Origin: Sphingopyxis sp.
GTDB lineage: Bacteria; Pseudomonadota; Alphaproteobacteria; Sphingomonadales; Sphingomonadaceae
Reading direction: 5' to 3'
Length of the DNA: 64,000 nt
Assembly (NCBI GenBank): GCA_016463225.1
Contig: JAEMRT010000008.1
Location: forward strand, 21,115 to 85,114
In this document: piece by piece, positions 26,952 to 37,368 of the stretch
How positions within the stretch are numbered: the stretch's first letter is position 1
Layout of the letters: each line of letters starts with the position of its first letter
Notes under the pieces: generated by a model
What the model was told of the DNA's origin: nothing
Database searches by the model: none
What the model saw: only the letters and a program-made list of their open reading frames with translations
Program-made: the position numbers and the translations under genes

Positions 26952-28064
26952 TCAGTATACCACCACGCTCCTGATGCTTTCCCCCGCATGCATCAAATCG
27001 AAGCCCTTGTTGATATCCTCCAGCCCCATGACATGGGTGATCATCGGGTCGATCTCGATCTTGCCGGTCATGTACATGTCGACGATCTTCGGCACATCGG
27101 TGCGGCCCTTGGCGCCGCCGAACGCGGTGCCGCGCCAGTTGCGCCCGGTGACGAGCTGGAACGGACGCGTCGCAATCTCCTTGCCCGCCTCGGCGACGCC
27201 GATGATGATCGAGGTGCCCCAGCCGCGGTGGCAGGCCTCGAGCGCGGTGCGCATCACTTCGGTATTGCCCGTGGCGTCGAAGGTGTAGTCGGCGCCGCCG
27301 TCGGTCAGCTGGACGATCGCGGCGACCGTGTCCTCGCGGCTCATGCCCCTGGTGTTGAGGAAGTCGGTCATGCCGAACTTGCGGCCCCATTCCTCGCGGT
27401 CGGGGTTGATGTCGACGCCAATGATCCTGTTAGCGCCGGCCAAACGAGCGCCTTGGATCACGTTGAGCCCAATGCCGCCGAGCCCGAAGATGACGACGTT
27501 GTCGCCGACCTGAACCTTGGCGGTGTTGATCACCGCGCCGACCCCGGTGGTCACGCCGCAGCCGATGTAGCAGCTCGACTGGAAGGGCGCGTCCTGACGG
27601 ATCTTCGCGACCGCGATCTCGGGCAATACGGTGAAGTTCGAGAAGGTCGAGCAGCCCATATAGTGGAAGATCGGCTGGCCCTTGTACGAAAAGCGCGTCG
27701 TGCCATCGGGCATCAGCCCCTTGCCCTGCGTCGCACGGATCGCGGTGCAGAGGTTGGTCTTGCCCGACAGGCAGCTTTTGCACTGACGGCATTCGGGGGT
27801 GTAGAGCGGGATGACATGGTCGCCGGGAACGACGCTGGTCACGCCGGCGCCAACCTCGCGCACGATGCCGGCGCCCTCATGTCCGAGCACGCTCGGGAAG
27901 ATGCCCTCGCTGTCGAACCCGTCGAGCGTATAGGCATCGGTGTGACAGATGCCCGTCGCCATGATCTCGACCAGCACCTCGCCCGCCTTCGGACCCTCCA
28001 GGTCCAACTCCACAATCTCGAGCGGCTTCTTGGCTTCGAACGCAACGGCGGCGCGGGTCTTCAT
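26952..28064 (-). CDS. frmA: S-(hydroxymethyl)glutathione dehydrogenase, class III ADH
   Basis: A 370-residue glutathione-dependent formaldehyde dehydrogenase, oxidising S-hydroxymethylglutathione to S-formylglutathione with NAD+. Catalytic zinc ligands are in [18 protein letters not shown] and [10 protein letters not shown]; the structural zinc uses PECRQCKSC...NLC. The NAD motif is FGLGGIGLN. It lies 30 bp downstream of sdaA on the same strand. Its product is the substrate of the fghA enzyme in this window. Confidence 0.95.
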   Translation of the reverse strand: MKTRAAVAFEAKKPLEIVELDLEGPKAGEVLVEIMATGICHTDAYTLDGFDSEGIFPSVLGHEGAGIVREVGAGVTSVVPGDHVIPLYTPECRQCKSCLSGKTNLCTAIRATQGKGLMPDGTTRFSYKGQPIFHYMGCSTFSNFTVLPEIAVAKIRQDAPFQSSCYIGCGVTTGVGAVINTAKVQVGDNVVIFGLGGIGLNVIQGARLAGANRIIGVDINPDREEWGRKFGMTDFLNTRGMSREDTVAAIVQLTDGGADYTFDATGNTEVMRTALEACHRGWGTSIIIGVAEAGKEIATRPFQLVTGRNWRGTAFGGAKGRTDVPKIVDMYMTGKIEIDPMITHVMGLEDINKGFDLMHAGESIRSVVVY

Positions 28065-28094
28065 GGGCTTGGTCTCCTCAATGTCGCTTGGCTA

Positions 28095-29474
<1,380 letters not shown>

Positions 29475-29535
29475 GGCGGCGCTATAGAAGACGCACCGCG
29501 GTTGCGATAGGACATCAGCCCCGTTTTTTTGTACC

Positions 29536-30150
29536 CTACACCGGATAGGTCCAGGTCGTGTCGCGCGCGAAATTCTCTGCCGCGAAATCCCAGTTGAGCA
29601 GCTCATCGACCACCGCGTCGACATAAGCGGGGCGCAGATTCTTGCGGTCGATATAATAGGCATGTTCCCACACGTCGATCACGATGAGCGGCTTGATCCC
29701 GAGGGTCAGCTCGGTGCCGGCGTCGTGCGTGTCGGTCACCGACAGCGTGCCGTCGCGCGACACCAGCCACGCCCAGCCCGATGCGAAATGATTGACCGCG
29801 GTTTCCTTGAGCTTCTTTTTCAGATCGTCGAGCGACCCGAAATCGCGGGTGATCGCGGTGAGCAGATCGCCTTCGGGCGCGGTCTTGTCGGGGCTCAGGC
29901 TGTTCCAGTAAAAGGCATGGTTCCACGACTGGGCGGCGTTGTTGAACAGGCCCTTGTTGCCCGCGCCCTCGGCATGGTGGACGATTTCCTCGAGCGGCTT
30001 GTCGGCGAGTTCGGTACCCTCGATCGCGGCATTGACCTTGTCGACATAGGCCTTGTGATGCTTGCCATGATGCGTCGCGAGCGTGTCGGCCGAAATATGC
30101 GGCTCGAGCGCGTCCTGCTTGTAGGGCAGCGGGGGAAGAGCGATCGTCAT
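29536..30150 (-). CDS. sodB: Superoxide dismutase, Fe/Mn family
   Basis: A 204-residue cytoplasmic superoxide dismutase. Metal ligands are in LATHHGKHH (near residue 27), SWNHAFYW and DVWEHAYYID. The glutamine in NNAAQSWNHAFYW is the position usual for iron enzymes. GGAGA precedes the ATG. The 61 bp between it and sdaA hold no obvious terminator. Confidence 0.95.
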   Translation of the reverse strand: MTIALPPLPYKQDALEPHISADTLATHHGKHHKAYVDKVNAAIEGTELADKPLEEIVHHAEGAGNKGLFNNAAQSWNHAFYWNSLSPDKTAPEGDLLTAITRDFGSLDDLKKKLKETAVNHFASGWAWLVSRDGTLSVTDTHDAGTELTLGIKPLIVIDVWEHAYYIDRKNLRPAYVDAVVDELLNWDFAAENFARDTTWTYPV

Positions 30151-30241
30151 GGCAGTCTCCGTTGTTTTTCAGAGGGGATGAGGGCTGTAACTCGGTATCG
30201 GGGCGGCGGGTTGCAATGTTTGGGCGGGGAATTTTTCTTCT

Positions 30242-30318
30242 CGTCATTGCGCGCGAAGCGAAGCAATCCAGAGTGCGCGTAAACAGCTCTGGATTGCTTC
30301 GCTTCGCGCGCAATGACG
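30242..30318. repeat. Dispersed palindromic repeat, family B
   Basis: Perfect 32-nt inverted arms (30242-30273 and 30287-30318), built on GCGCGAAGCGAAGCAATCCAG, flank a 13-base loop. It lies between sodB and the ligase gene. It matches the type of repeat that gives spurious REAKQS and GLLRFARND peptides in many alphaproteobacterial genomes. Confidence 0.85.
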
Positions 30319-30325
30319 GCGAGAT

Positions 30326-31906
30326 TTACGTCACCATCGCCAGCAAAGTCGCAATCCGGTCGGCCTCCTCGGCAGGCTTGTCGCGGCGGATGCGCGAAAT
30401 GCGCGGGAAGCGCATCGCCAGCCCAGATTTGTGGCGCTTGCTGCTATGGATCGAATCGAACGCGACTTCGAGCACCAGCGACTTTTCGACCTCGCGCACC
30501 GGCCCGAAGCGGTTGAGCGTGTTGTCACGCACGAACTTGTCGAGCCATTTCAGCTCCTCGTCGGTAAACCCCGAATAGGCTTTGCCGACGGGCAATAATT
30601 CGCCCGCGTCGGACCAGCAGCCGAACGTATAATCCGAATAGAAGCTCGCGCGGCGCCCATTGCCGCGCTGCGCGTACATCATCACACAATCGGCGGTGAG
30701 CGGGTCGCGCTTCCATTTGTACCAGAGGCCTGCGCGCCGCCCCGCCACATAAGGCGCATCGCGGCGCTTGAGCATCACCCCCTCGATCGCGGCATCGCGC
30801 GCACCCGCGCGGCGGGTCGCAAGGTCGTCGAAATCCTTGGCGTCGATCACTTGCGACAGGTCGAAATGGCTATCGGCGAGCCGCGGTACGAACGCCTCCA
30901 ATTGCCGCCGCCTTTCGGTCCACGCGAGAGGGCGCAGATCATTGCCATCGACCGCGAGCAGATCGTACACGCGCACGAACGCCGACGATTCGGCGAGCAT
31001 CTTTTTCGATACGGTCTTGCGCCCAAGCCGCTGTTGCAGCGCATTGAAGCTCGCGGCTTCGCCCCCCTGCACATCACCGCGCACGAGCAGTTCGCCGTCG
31101 ATCACCGCATCCTGATCAAACGCCGCGACCAGTTCGGGGAACGCCGCGCTGATCTCCTCGCCGCCGCGGCTGTAGATGCGGGTCTGGCCGCCGCCCCCAC
31201 TGCCACCGCGCACGATCTGAACGCGGATGCCGTCCCATTTCCACTCGGCGGCATAGTCGGCGAGATCGACGGCCGCGTCCTCCAGCGGATGCGCGAGCAT
31301 GAAGGGGCGAAAGAAGGCGACGTCGGCGAGGTCGGGGCGGTCCGCCCTTCCCTCGCCCCATGCGAACAGCGGTGCATAGGGCGGCGCGATCGCGTGCCAC
31401 AGCTCCTCGACATCGTCGACAGGCACGTCGAACGCTTGGGCAAACGCCTGTTTGGCGAGCCGCGCCGACACCCCGACCCGCATCCCGCCAAGCGCGAGCT
31501 TGAGCAAGGCATAGCGCCCGTCGGCATCAAGGCGGTCGAGGAGCGAAGCAAGGATTTCAGGGGCGGTGGCGCGCGTGGTGGCGGAGAGAGCGTCGACCGC
31601 GGCCGCCACCGTGAGGTCTGCTTGTGCGCCCGGTGCGTCGGGCCACAGCAGCGCCGCCGTCTCGGCCGTATCGCCAACGAAGTGCCGCGACAGCCGGAAC
31701 AATTCCTCGTCGATCCGCGTCGCGAGCAATGTCCGCACCATCGCCGATTTCACCGCGGGGAAATCCAAACTCTCGGTCAGCGCCGCGATCGCCCAGCCGC
31801 GATCGGGATCAGGGGTGTGCGTCAGATAATCGGCGATCAGCGCCAGCTTGCTGTTGCGCGAGCGCGTATAAATAAGTCGGTCGATCAAGGCGGCAAAAGC
31901 CTTCAC
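30326..31906 (-). CDS. ATP-dependent DNA ligase, damage-response type
   Basis: A 526-residue ATP-dependent DNA ligase. The N-terminal helical domain (KAFAALIDRLIYTRSRNSKL) leads into the adenylation domain, with the nucleotidyl-accepting lysine in EWKWDGIRV, and an OB-fold C-terminus (SGLAMRFPRISRIRRDK). The start is GTG 31906, preceded by GGAGGAGGC and overlapping the exonuclease stop by 4 bp; the ORF open to 32338 overlaps that gene and is not used. This is the ligase usually paired with the metallo-beta-lactamase exonuclease. Last gene of the SOS-box operon. Confidence 0.93.
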   Translation of the reverse strand: MKAFAALIDRLIYTRSRNSKLALIADYLTHTPDPDRGWAIAALTESLDFPAVKSAMVRTLLATRIDEELFRLSRHFVGDTAETAALLWPDAPGAQADLTVAAAVDALSATTRATAPEILASLLDRLDADGRYALLKLALGGMRVGVSARLAKQAFAQAFDVPVDDVEELWHAIAPPYAPLFAWGEGRADRPDLADVAFFRPFMLAHPLEDAAVDLADYAAEWKWDGIRVQIVRGGSGGGGQTRIYSRGGEEISAAFPELVAAFDQDAVIDGELLVRGDVQGGEAASFNALQQRLGRKTVSKKMLAESSAFVRVYDLLAVDGNDLRPLAWTERRRQLEAFVPRLADSHFDLSQVIDAKDFDDLATRRAGARDAAIEGVMLKRRDAPYVAGRRAGLWYKWKRDPLTADCVMMYAQRGNGRRASFYSDYTFGCWSDAGELLPVGKAYSGFTDEELKWLDKFVRDNTLNRFGPVREVEKSLVLEVAFDSIHSSKRHKSGLAMRFPRISRIRRDKPAEEADRIATLLAMVT

Positions 31907-32916
31907 GCCTCCTCCTCCAGATCGCGGCCGACCAAATGTAGCGCGCGCGCCTTGCGTTGATGCAGTTCGCACCAGCGTAGCAGGCCGTCCTCGCTGCCGT
32001 GGGTGATCCACGTCTCGCTGGGGTTTACCTCCGCAATCGTCGTCGTCAGCTCGTCCCAGTCGGCATGGTCTGAAATCACCAGCGGCAGTTCGACCATCCG
32101 CTGCCGCGCGCGCTGGCGAACCCGCATCCACCCCGACGCCATCGCGGTGACCGGATCGGGCAATCGCCGCGACCAGCGGTCGTTCAGCGCCGATGGCGGT
32201 GCGACGATGATCTGCCCCGCCATCTCGGCCTTGTCGGTCTCGCTGACCAGCCGCAGCTCGCCCAGATCGACGCCATGCGCGGCGTAAAGCGCGCACATTT
32301 TTTCCATCGCGCCGTGGATATAGATGGGCGCGTCCCATCCGGCGGCGCGGAGCTCCGCCATCACGCGCTGTGCTTTGCCCAGCGCATAGGCGCCGACCAG
32401 CACGCAGCGATCGGGTTCGGCGCGCACCGCGCCGATCAGCTTGGCGATCTCATCTGACGTGGGAGGGTGGCGGAATACCGGCAGGCCGAAGGTCGCCTCG
32501 GTGATGAAGATGTCGCACGGCACGACCTCGAACGGCGCGCAGGTCGGGTCGGGGCGGCGTTTGTAATCGCCGGTGATGACGATCCGCTCGCCCGCATATT
32601 CCATCAGGATCTGCGCGCTGCCCAGCACATGTCCCGCCGGAAAAAAGCTGAAGCGCACCCCGCCGCGCTCGAAACCGTCGCCATAGCCAAACGCCTGATT
32701 ATGGCTCGCCTCGACATCGACGCCGTACCGCAGCGCCATGATCGCCAGCGTTTCGGGGGTCGCAAATACCGACCCGTGGCCGCTCCGCGCATGGTCGGCA
32801 TGGCCGTGAGTGACCGCCGCGCGCTCGACGGCGCGCGACGGATCGATCCACAGGTCGGCGGGCTTCACATACAGCCCGTGCGGATGCGGTTCGAGCCAGG
32901 GCGTTGCCTTTGCCAT
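31903..32916 (-). CDS. Ligase-associated metallo-beta-lactamase exonuclease
   Basis: A 337-residue DNA exonuclease of the metallo-beta-lactamase/beta-CASP-like group found beside ATP-dependent DNA ligases. The metal-binding motif is VTHGHADHARSG, with FPAGHVLGSAQILMEY, VITGDYKRRPD and WITHGSEDGL supplying further ligands. It is likely to trim DNA ends before ligation. It shares one base with the UdgX stop codon (TGATG) and 4 bp with the ligase start. Confidence 0.92.
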   Translation of the reverse strand: MAKATPWLEPHPHGLYVKPADLWIDPSRAVERAAVTHGHADHARSGHGSVFATPETLAIMALRYGVDVEASHNQAFGYGDGFERGGVRFSFFPAGHVLGSAQILMEYAGERIVITGDYKRRPDPTCAPFEVVPCDIFITEATFGLPVFRHPPTSDEIAKLIGAVRAEPDRCVLVGAYALGKAQRVMAELRAAGWDAPIYIHGAMEKMCALYAAHGVDLGELRLVSETDKAEMAGQIIVAPPSALNDRWSRRLPDPVTAMASGWMRVRQRARQRMVELPLVISDHADWDELTTTIAEVNPSETWITHGSEDGLLRWCELHQRKARALHLVGRDLEEEA

Positions 32917-34343
32917 CAGGCCGCGAGCTTCTGCGCCCGCGCCAGATCGGCGACGAACGCCGCACGCTCGGCCGCGGCGCGCGCTCGATCGGGCAGGCGG
33001 AACAGAAAGGAGGGATGGATCGTCGCGATCAGTTTTGTACCTCCGGCGAGTTCATGCACCACGCCGCGCATCGAGGTAACGCGCATGCTCTTGCCCGTCA
33101 CCCCGCGCAGCGCGCTGCCGCCGAGCGTAACGATAAGGTCGGGCTGCACCAGCGCGCGCTCCTTGTCGAGCCACCAGCGGCAGATGTCGATCTCGCCCGT
33201 CGTCGGGTTCTGGTGCAGGCGCCGCTTGCCGCGCGGTTCGAATTTGAAATGCTTGACCGCGTTGGTCAGGAACAATCGCTGCCGATCAAGACCGGCTTCG
33301 TCGAGCGCCTCGTTCAGCACCTGCCCCGCGGGGCCAACGAACGGCCGCCCTTCCAGATCCTCGCGGTCGCCGGGCTGCTCGCCGACCAGCATGATGCGCG
33401 TCGCCGCCGGGCCTTCGCCGACCACCGACTGCGTCGCGTTGCAATGGAGCGGGCAGCGCGTGCAGCCGCCAACCGCGCGGGCGAGATCGTCCAGCGTATC
33501 TATCTCATCAGTCAGGGCCAGAACTTCAGGCACGCGCGTTCGCCATTTGTCGGTTTGCGGGTTTGCTAGCGAAACGGCGGTCTCGCGCATCCGTTCCACC
33601 CGCGCCGCGGCGCCCGCGAGCAGCGGCGCGATATCCTGCGCCTCGGGCAGGTTCTTCCAATATTTCTTGGGCATTTCGGCGCGCATTGCGTCGATCTTGA
33701 CCCGCGCCGGGTTGAAGATCGCGCCATAATAGGTGCGCCATTGATCCTCGACGACGTCGCTGTCGGGTACTTCGTCTTTTGTCCCACCCGCTCCATAAGT
33801 CAGCGTCTCGTCGTGCCAGATCGCCCGCGCGTCGGGGGTGACGATCGCCCAGTCCATGCCGTAAAAGCGGCGCTGAAAGAAGGGCGCGGTCAGCCGCAGG
33901 ATATAGTGGTCGGGTTCGAACCACGCCGCAAACCGCTCGCGCCCCGCTTCCTTCCCCAAGCGCCGGAAGCGCACGAAGGCGTGCATCTTGTGAATGTCGC
34001 GGCGGATCGCCTTGTCGGTTTTGCTGAGCCAGTCGATATCGGGATCGGTGCGCCGCGCCAGCAGCTGCCGGTCGCGCAGCGCGCGCCAGACGATGCGATA
34101 TAGCCGCGCCGGCACCCCGGCATCGCGGTGGCAGATCACCCGATCGGCCATGGCGAGCAATTCACGCGGCAGCGACACGGCGCCGCCCAATGTGGACGGC
34201 GCCGCGTCCCCGAACAGCGACGCTCCTTCATCGACACCGCGCCAGCTAACATCCTCCGGCCGCACGCCACCCGCCAGCAAAGCGCGCGCAGCATCGCGCC
34301 ATTCGGCAAAATCGCCGGGACGGGCGAGCACGACCTCCCTCAT
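32916..34343 (-). CDS. udgX: UdgX uracil-DNA binding protein fused to DUF4130
   Basis: A 475-residue protein. Residues 1-240 form a DUF4130 domain (MREVVLARPGDFAEWRDAA, DIHKMHAFVRFRR, WFEPDHYILRLTAPFF). The C-terminal part is a family 4-like uracil-DNA glycosylase with FeS cysteines in GGCTRCPLHCNATQ, the motif GEQPGDREDLEGRPFVGPAG and the loop RGKRRLHQNPTTGEI. That loop with its histidine is the mark of UdgX, which bonds covalently to the abasic site after removing uracil. It starts at ATG 34343, overlapping the radical SAM stop by 4 bp; a longer frame to 34877 lies within the neighbour and is rejected. Confidence 0.93.
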   Translation of the reverse strand: MREVVLARPGDFAEWRDAARALLAGGVRPEDVSWRGVDEGASLFGDAAPSTLGGAVSLPRELLAMADRVICHRDAGVPARLYRIVWRALRDRQLLARRTDPDIDWLSKTDKAIRRDIHKMHAFVRFRRLGKEAGRERFAAWFEPDHYILRLTAPFFQRRFYGMDWAIVTPDARAIWHDETLTYGAGGTKDEVPDSDVVEDQWRTYYGAIFNPARVKIDAMRAEMPKKYWKNLPEAQDIAPLLAGAAARVERMRETAVSLANPQTDKWRTRVPEVLALTDEIDTLDDLARAVGGCTRCPLHCNATQSVVGEGPAATRIMLVGEQPGDREDLEGRPFVGPAGQVLNEALDEAGLDRQRLFLTNAVKHFKFEPRGKRRLHQNPTTGEIDICRWWLDKERALVQPDLIVTLGGSALRGVTGKSMRVTSMRGVVHELAGGTKLIATIHPSFLFRLPDRARAAAERAAFVADLARAQKLAA

Positions 34344-35590
34344 AGCGCCAGCGACAATTGCTCCGCGGGCGGGGCAAAGCGCGCGCGCAGGCCGGCGCTG
34401 TCGGTCAGCGATCCCGGCCGCCAGTCGGGCGTGACGATAAACGGTAGGACTTTCTTCACCGACGCGGTCAGCTTTGCCAGATCGCCGATCCGCAGCTTGC
34501 CGGTCCGCCGCACCGCCACAATCCGGTCGACCGCGCGTGTTCCCAGCCCCGGCACGCGCAGCAGCAGCTCGCGCGGGGCGCGGTTGATATCGACCGGGAA
34601 AATGTCGCGCCGCATCAGCGCCCACGCGAGCTTGGGATCGATGCTCAGATCGAGCATCCCGCCGCTCGCCCCCTCCATGATCTCGGCGCGCTGAAAGCCA
34701 TAGAAGCGCAGCAGCCAGTCGGCCTGATAAAGGCGGTGTTCGCGCATCAGCGGCGGGCGCACCGGCGGCAGATCGCTGCTCGCGTCGGGGATCGGGCTGT
34801 ACGCCGAATAGTAAACGCGGCGCAGCTGATAGCCCGAATAAAGGTTGGTCGCGGTCGCGAGGATATCGTCGTCGCACGACGCGTCGGCGCCGACGATCAT
34901 CTGCGTCGACTGCCCCGCGGGCGCAAAGCGCGGCGATTTCGCCTTTTTGAGCAACCGCCCTTTCGCGGCTTCGATCGCATCATCGGCGCCGACGCGCACC
35001 GATGCCATCGTCTTGCGGATCGTCGCGGGTTTCTTTTCGGGCGCAAAGCTTGACAGTCCCGCCTCGGTCGGCAGCTCGACATTGGTCGACAGGCGGTCGG
35101 CATAGAGCCCGGCGCGCGCGATCAATTCGGGCGCCGCCCCGGCGATCGTCTTCAGATGGATGTAGCCGCCAAAGCGATGTTCCTCGCGCAGAATGCGCGC
35201 GACCTCGACCAGCTGCTCCATCGTATAATCTTCGGAGCGGATGATCCCCGACGACAGGAACAGTCCCTCGACATAATTGCGCTTGTAGAAATCGAGCGTC
35301 AGCCGGACGACCTCCTGCGGATTGAACCGCGCCCGCGGCACATTGCTCGACGCCCGATTGATGCAGAAGCGGCAATCGTAAATGCAGAAATTGGTCAGCA
35401 GAATCTTGAGCAGCGAGATACAGCGCCCGTCGGGCGCATAGCTGTGGCAGATGCCCATGCCCTCGGTCGACCCGATCCCCTTGGTGGCGGTCGAATCGCG
35501 CTTCACCGTTCCCGACGACGCGCAGGACGCATCATATTTGGCGGCGTCGGCCAATATGCTGAGCTTTTCGAGAATCGGTTTTCCGGACAT
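34340..35590 (-). CDS. Radical SAM DNA modification/repair protein
   Basis: A 416-residue radical SAM enzyme of the family found beside UdgX/DUF4130 proteins. The 4Fe-4S cluster motif is LLTNFCIYDCRFCINR, with a further cysteine pair upstream (YDASCASSG and GICHSYAPDGRC). A helix-hairpin-helix-like region near the C-terminus (LRVPGLGTRAVDRIVAVRR) suggests DNA contact. The chemistry is unknown; a DNA lesion or base modification is inferred. No good ribosome-binding site precedes ATG 35590, and a predicted promoter places transcription start at or next to the ATG. First gene of the SOS-box operon. Confidence 0.9.
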   Translation of the reverse strand: MSGKPILEKLSILADAAKYDASCASSGTVKRDSTATKGIGSTEGMGICHSYAPDGRCISLLKILLTNFCIYDCRFCINRASSNVPRARFNPQEVVRLTLDFYKRNYVEGLFLSSGIIRSEDYTMEQLVEVARILREEHRFGGYIHLKTIAGAAPELIARAGLYADRLSTNVELPTEAGLSSFAPEKKPATIRKTMASVRVGADDAIEAAKGRLLKKAKSPRFAPAGQSTQMIVGADASCDDDILATATNLYSGYQLRRVYYSAYSPIPDASSDLPPVRPPLMREHRLYQADWLLRFYGFQRAEIMEGASGGMLDLSIDPKLAWALMRRDIFPVDINRAPRELLLRVPGLGTRAVDRIVAVRRTGKLRIGDLAKLTASVKKVLPFIVTPDWRPGSLTDSAGLRARFAPPAEQLSLAL

Positions 35591-35596
35591 TTCCTA

Positions 35597-35625
35597 TACA
35601 TAGCATAGGAACATAGCAGGAACAA
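35597..35625 (-). promoter_or_regulatory. LexA (SOS) box over a predicted promoter
   Basis: On the minus strand GTTC-CTGCTAT-GTTC (35609-35623) is a perfect match to the alphaproteobacterial LexA consensus GTTC-N7-GTTC. It overlaps a possible sigma-70-like promoter with TTGTTC (35620-35625), a 17-base spacer and TATGTA (35597-35602). The position fits repression of the radical SAM-udgX-exonuclease-ligase operon. Confidence 0.85.
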
Positions 35626-35640
35626 ACCACTCCGGCGCGG

Positions 35641-37161
35641 TCAGGCGTCGCGCCACCGCGCCGGCAATGTAATGTCGAGCACCAGCCCGGTCGGTTCCCA
35701 ATGGCGCTCGATCGTGCCGCCCAGATTGTTGCGGACGCTACGCTCCATCAACAAGGTGCCGAAGCTGGTTTTCTCGGGCGGACCGATCGGCCCGTCATTG
35801 CCGGTTTCGGTCCAGGTCAGCCGGAACAGCCGCGGATCGCTGCCCTCCGGATCCTGGGTCCATTGGATATCGACGTCCCCCGCAGCGCCCGACAACGCGC
35901 CATGCTTGACCGCGTTGGTGGCCAGTTCGTTGAACACCAGCGCCATCGCGACCAGCGCATTTTCGGGCAGCAGCAGGTCGGGGCCCGACCAGCGGATGCG
36001 AGGAAACGCTGCCTCGACCTCGCGCAGCAGCGCGTGCATCGACCCGGTCATGAAATTCGCACCGAGCAGGACATTCTGCGCGCGATTGAGCGCGTCGAGC
36101 CGCCCGGTGATGCGCTCGACATAATCATCGACATCGGTGGCTGCGTGGCGGGTCAACGAAATGATCGCGCTGACCGTCGCGAACAGGTTGCGCATCCGGT
36201 GGTGCAGCTCGCGCATCAACAGATTGGCATTTTCCTGGCGGCTTTTCTGTTCGGTAATGTCGATGCTGATCCCGGTCAGGATCGCGTCGGTCGTGTTGAC
36301 GTCCCAGTCGGCGCGCACCGCGATCCAGCGCACCCCGCGCTCGGGGTGCTGGATGCGATATTCAGTCGCATAATGGGTACCGCTCTCGACCGATCCGCCC
36401 AGCACGCTGCGCACCATGTCGCGGTCATCGGGAAGAAGTCGCTCATAAAAGCCGTCGATATCGGCCAGCGCGGTATCAAAGTCCGCCCCCCAAAGCTCGG
36501 CAGCCGCGCCGCCCCAATTGATCGATCCGGTCCGCGCGTCATAGCGCCAGGTGGCAATGCCCGAAAAATCGAGCGCGCGCTCCAGCGTCTGGCGCGCTTC
36601 GTCTCGTTCGGCGACGATGCGCCGCAGGTCGGCCTCTGCCATGATAATCGCGGCGAAATCCTCGAGCCGTTCCAGTTCGCGCTCGACCAGCACCGGCCGC
36701 TCCTTGCGATCGATCACGCACAGCGTGCCCAATATGGTCCCGTTATAGGCGCGCAGCGGTACCCCGGCGTAGAAACGAATGAACGGATCGCCGGTGACCA
36801 GCGGATTGTCGCGAAAGCGCTCGTCACCCAACACATCGACGATGACCACCGGCTTGTCCTCGGCGATCACATATTTGCAAAAACTGATGTCGCGCGGCGT
36901 TTCCGGGACGTCGAGGCCATAGGAGGATTTGAACCACTGGCGGCAGTCATCGACCAGCGAAACCAGCGCAATCGGCGCGTCATAAAGGTCCGCGACCATC
37001 TTGGTCACCCGGTCGAACGCTTCTTCCGGACCGGTATCCATGATCCGGTATTCGCGAAGCGTATCGAGGCGCAGGCGCTCTGCCTGATCCGGACTCGCAT
37101 AACCTCCGTCCGCCAACTGATGCCCCTCGCGTCCTCCGGATCCTGCGGGCCGCTCTGCCAT
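35641..37161 (-). CDS. HWE-family sensor histidine kinase with GAF and PAS domains
   Basis: A 506-residue soluble sensor kinase. Residues of about 40-175 form a GAF domain (VADLYDAPIALVSLVDDCRQ, FYAGVPLRAYNGTILGTL), about 190-310 a PAS/PAC domain (FSGIATWRYDARTGSINWGG, WDVNTTDAILTGISIDITEQK), followed by HWE dimerisation with the phospho-His in RELHHRMRNLFATV and an ATP-binding domain with VFNELATNAVKHGAL and WTETGND. There are no transmembrane segments. It lies divergent from phyR, so it is a candidate for the kinase that controls PhyR in the general stress response. Confidence 0.92.
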   Translation of the reverse strand: MAERPAGSGGREGHQLADGGYASPDQAERLRLDTLREYRIMDTGPEEAFDRVTKMVADLYDAPIALVSLVDDCRQWFKSSYGLDVPETPRDISFCKYVIAEDKPVVIVDVLGDERFRDNPLVTGDPFIRFYAGVPLRAYNGTILGTLCVIDRKERPVLVERELERLEDFAAIIMAEADLRRIVAERDEARQTLERALDFSGIATWRYDARTGSINWGGAAAELWGADFDTALADIDGFYERLLPDDRDMVRSVLGGSVESGTHYATEYRIQHPERGVRWIAVRADWDVNTTDAILTGISIDITEQKSRQENANLLMRELHHRMRNLFATVSAIISLTRHAATDVDDYVERITGRLDALNRAQNVLLGANFMTGSMHALLREVEAAFPRIRWSGPDLLLPENALVAMALVFNELATNAVKHGALSGAAGDVDIQWTQDPEGSDPRLFRLTWTETGNDGPIGPPEKTSFGTLLMERSVRNNLGGTIERHWEPTGLVLDITLPARWRDA

Positions 37162-37316
37162 GAATATGGTCCCTACAAAAGTCTGTTTGCCATCGGATCG
37201 GGAAAGCGGCGTAATTCCACTGACTTACCGAGAGCGTCGAAGCGTCCCGGCTGACTCTACGCATCGCACGATGACAAGTTGCAGCCGTGCGTCGTGCATT
37301 TTTGACTCAATTTCGC

Positions 37317-37342
37317 GGAACCGTCACCAATCGGGACGCGTA
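37317..37342 (+). promoter_or_regulatory. EcfG-type promoter of phyR
   Basis: GGAAC (37317-37321), then 17 bases, then CGTA (37339-37342). The general stress sigma factor consensus is GGAAC-N16/17-CGTT, so only the last base differs. The predicted start, near 37350, leaves a short leader with GGGAGG before the phyR ATG. Confidence 0.65.
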
Positions 37343-37368
37343 TGACCGACCACAGCGGGAGGTACATA

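Noticed and set aside
32467..33729. 420-codon plus-strand frame
   Set aside because: It is antisense to the exonuclease and UdgX genes, whose catalytic motifs are intact.
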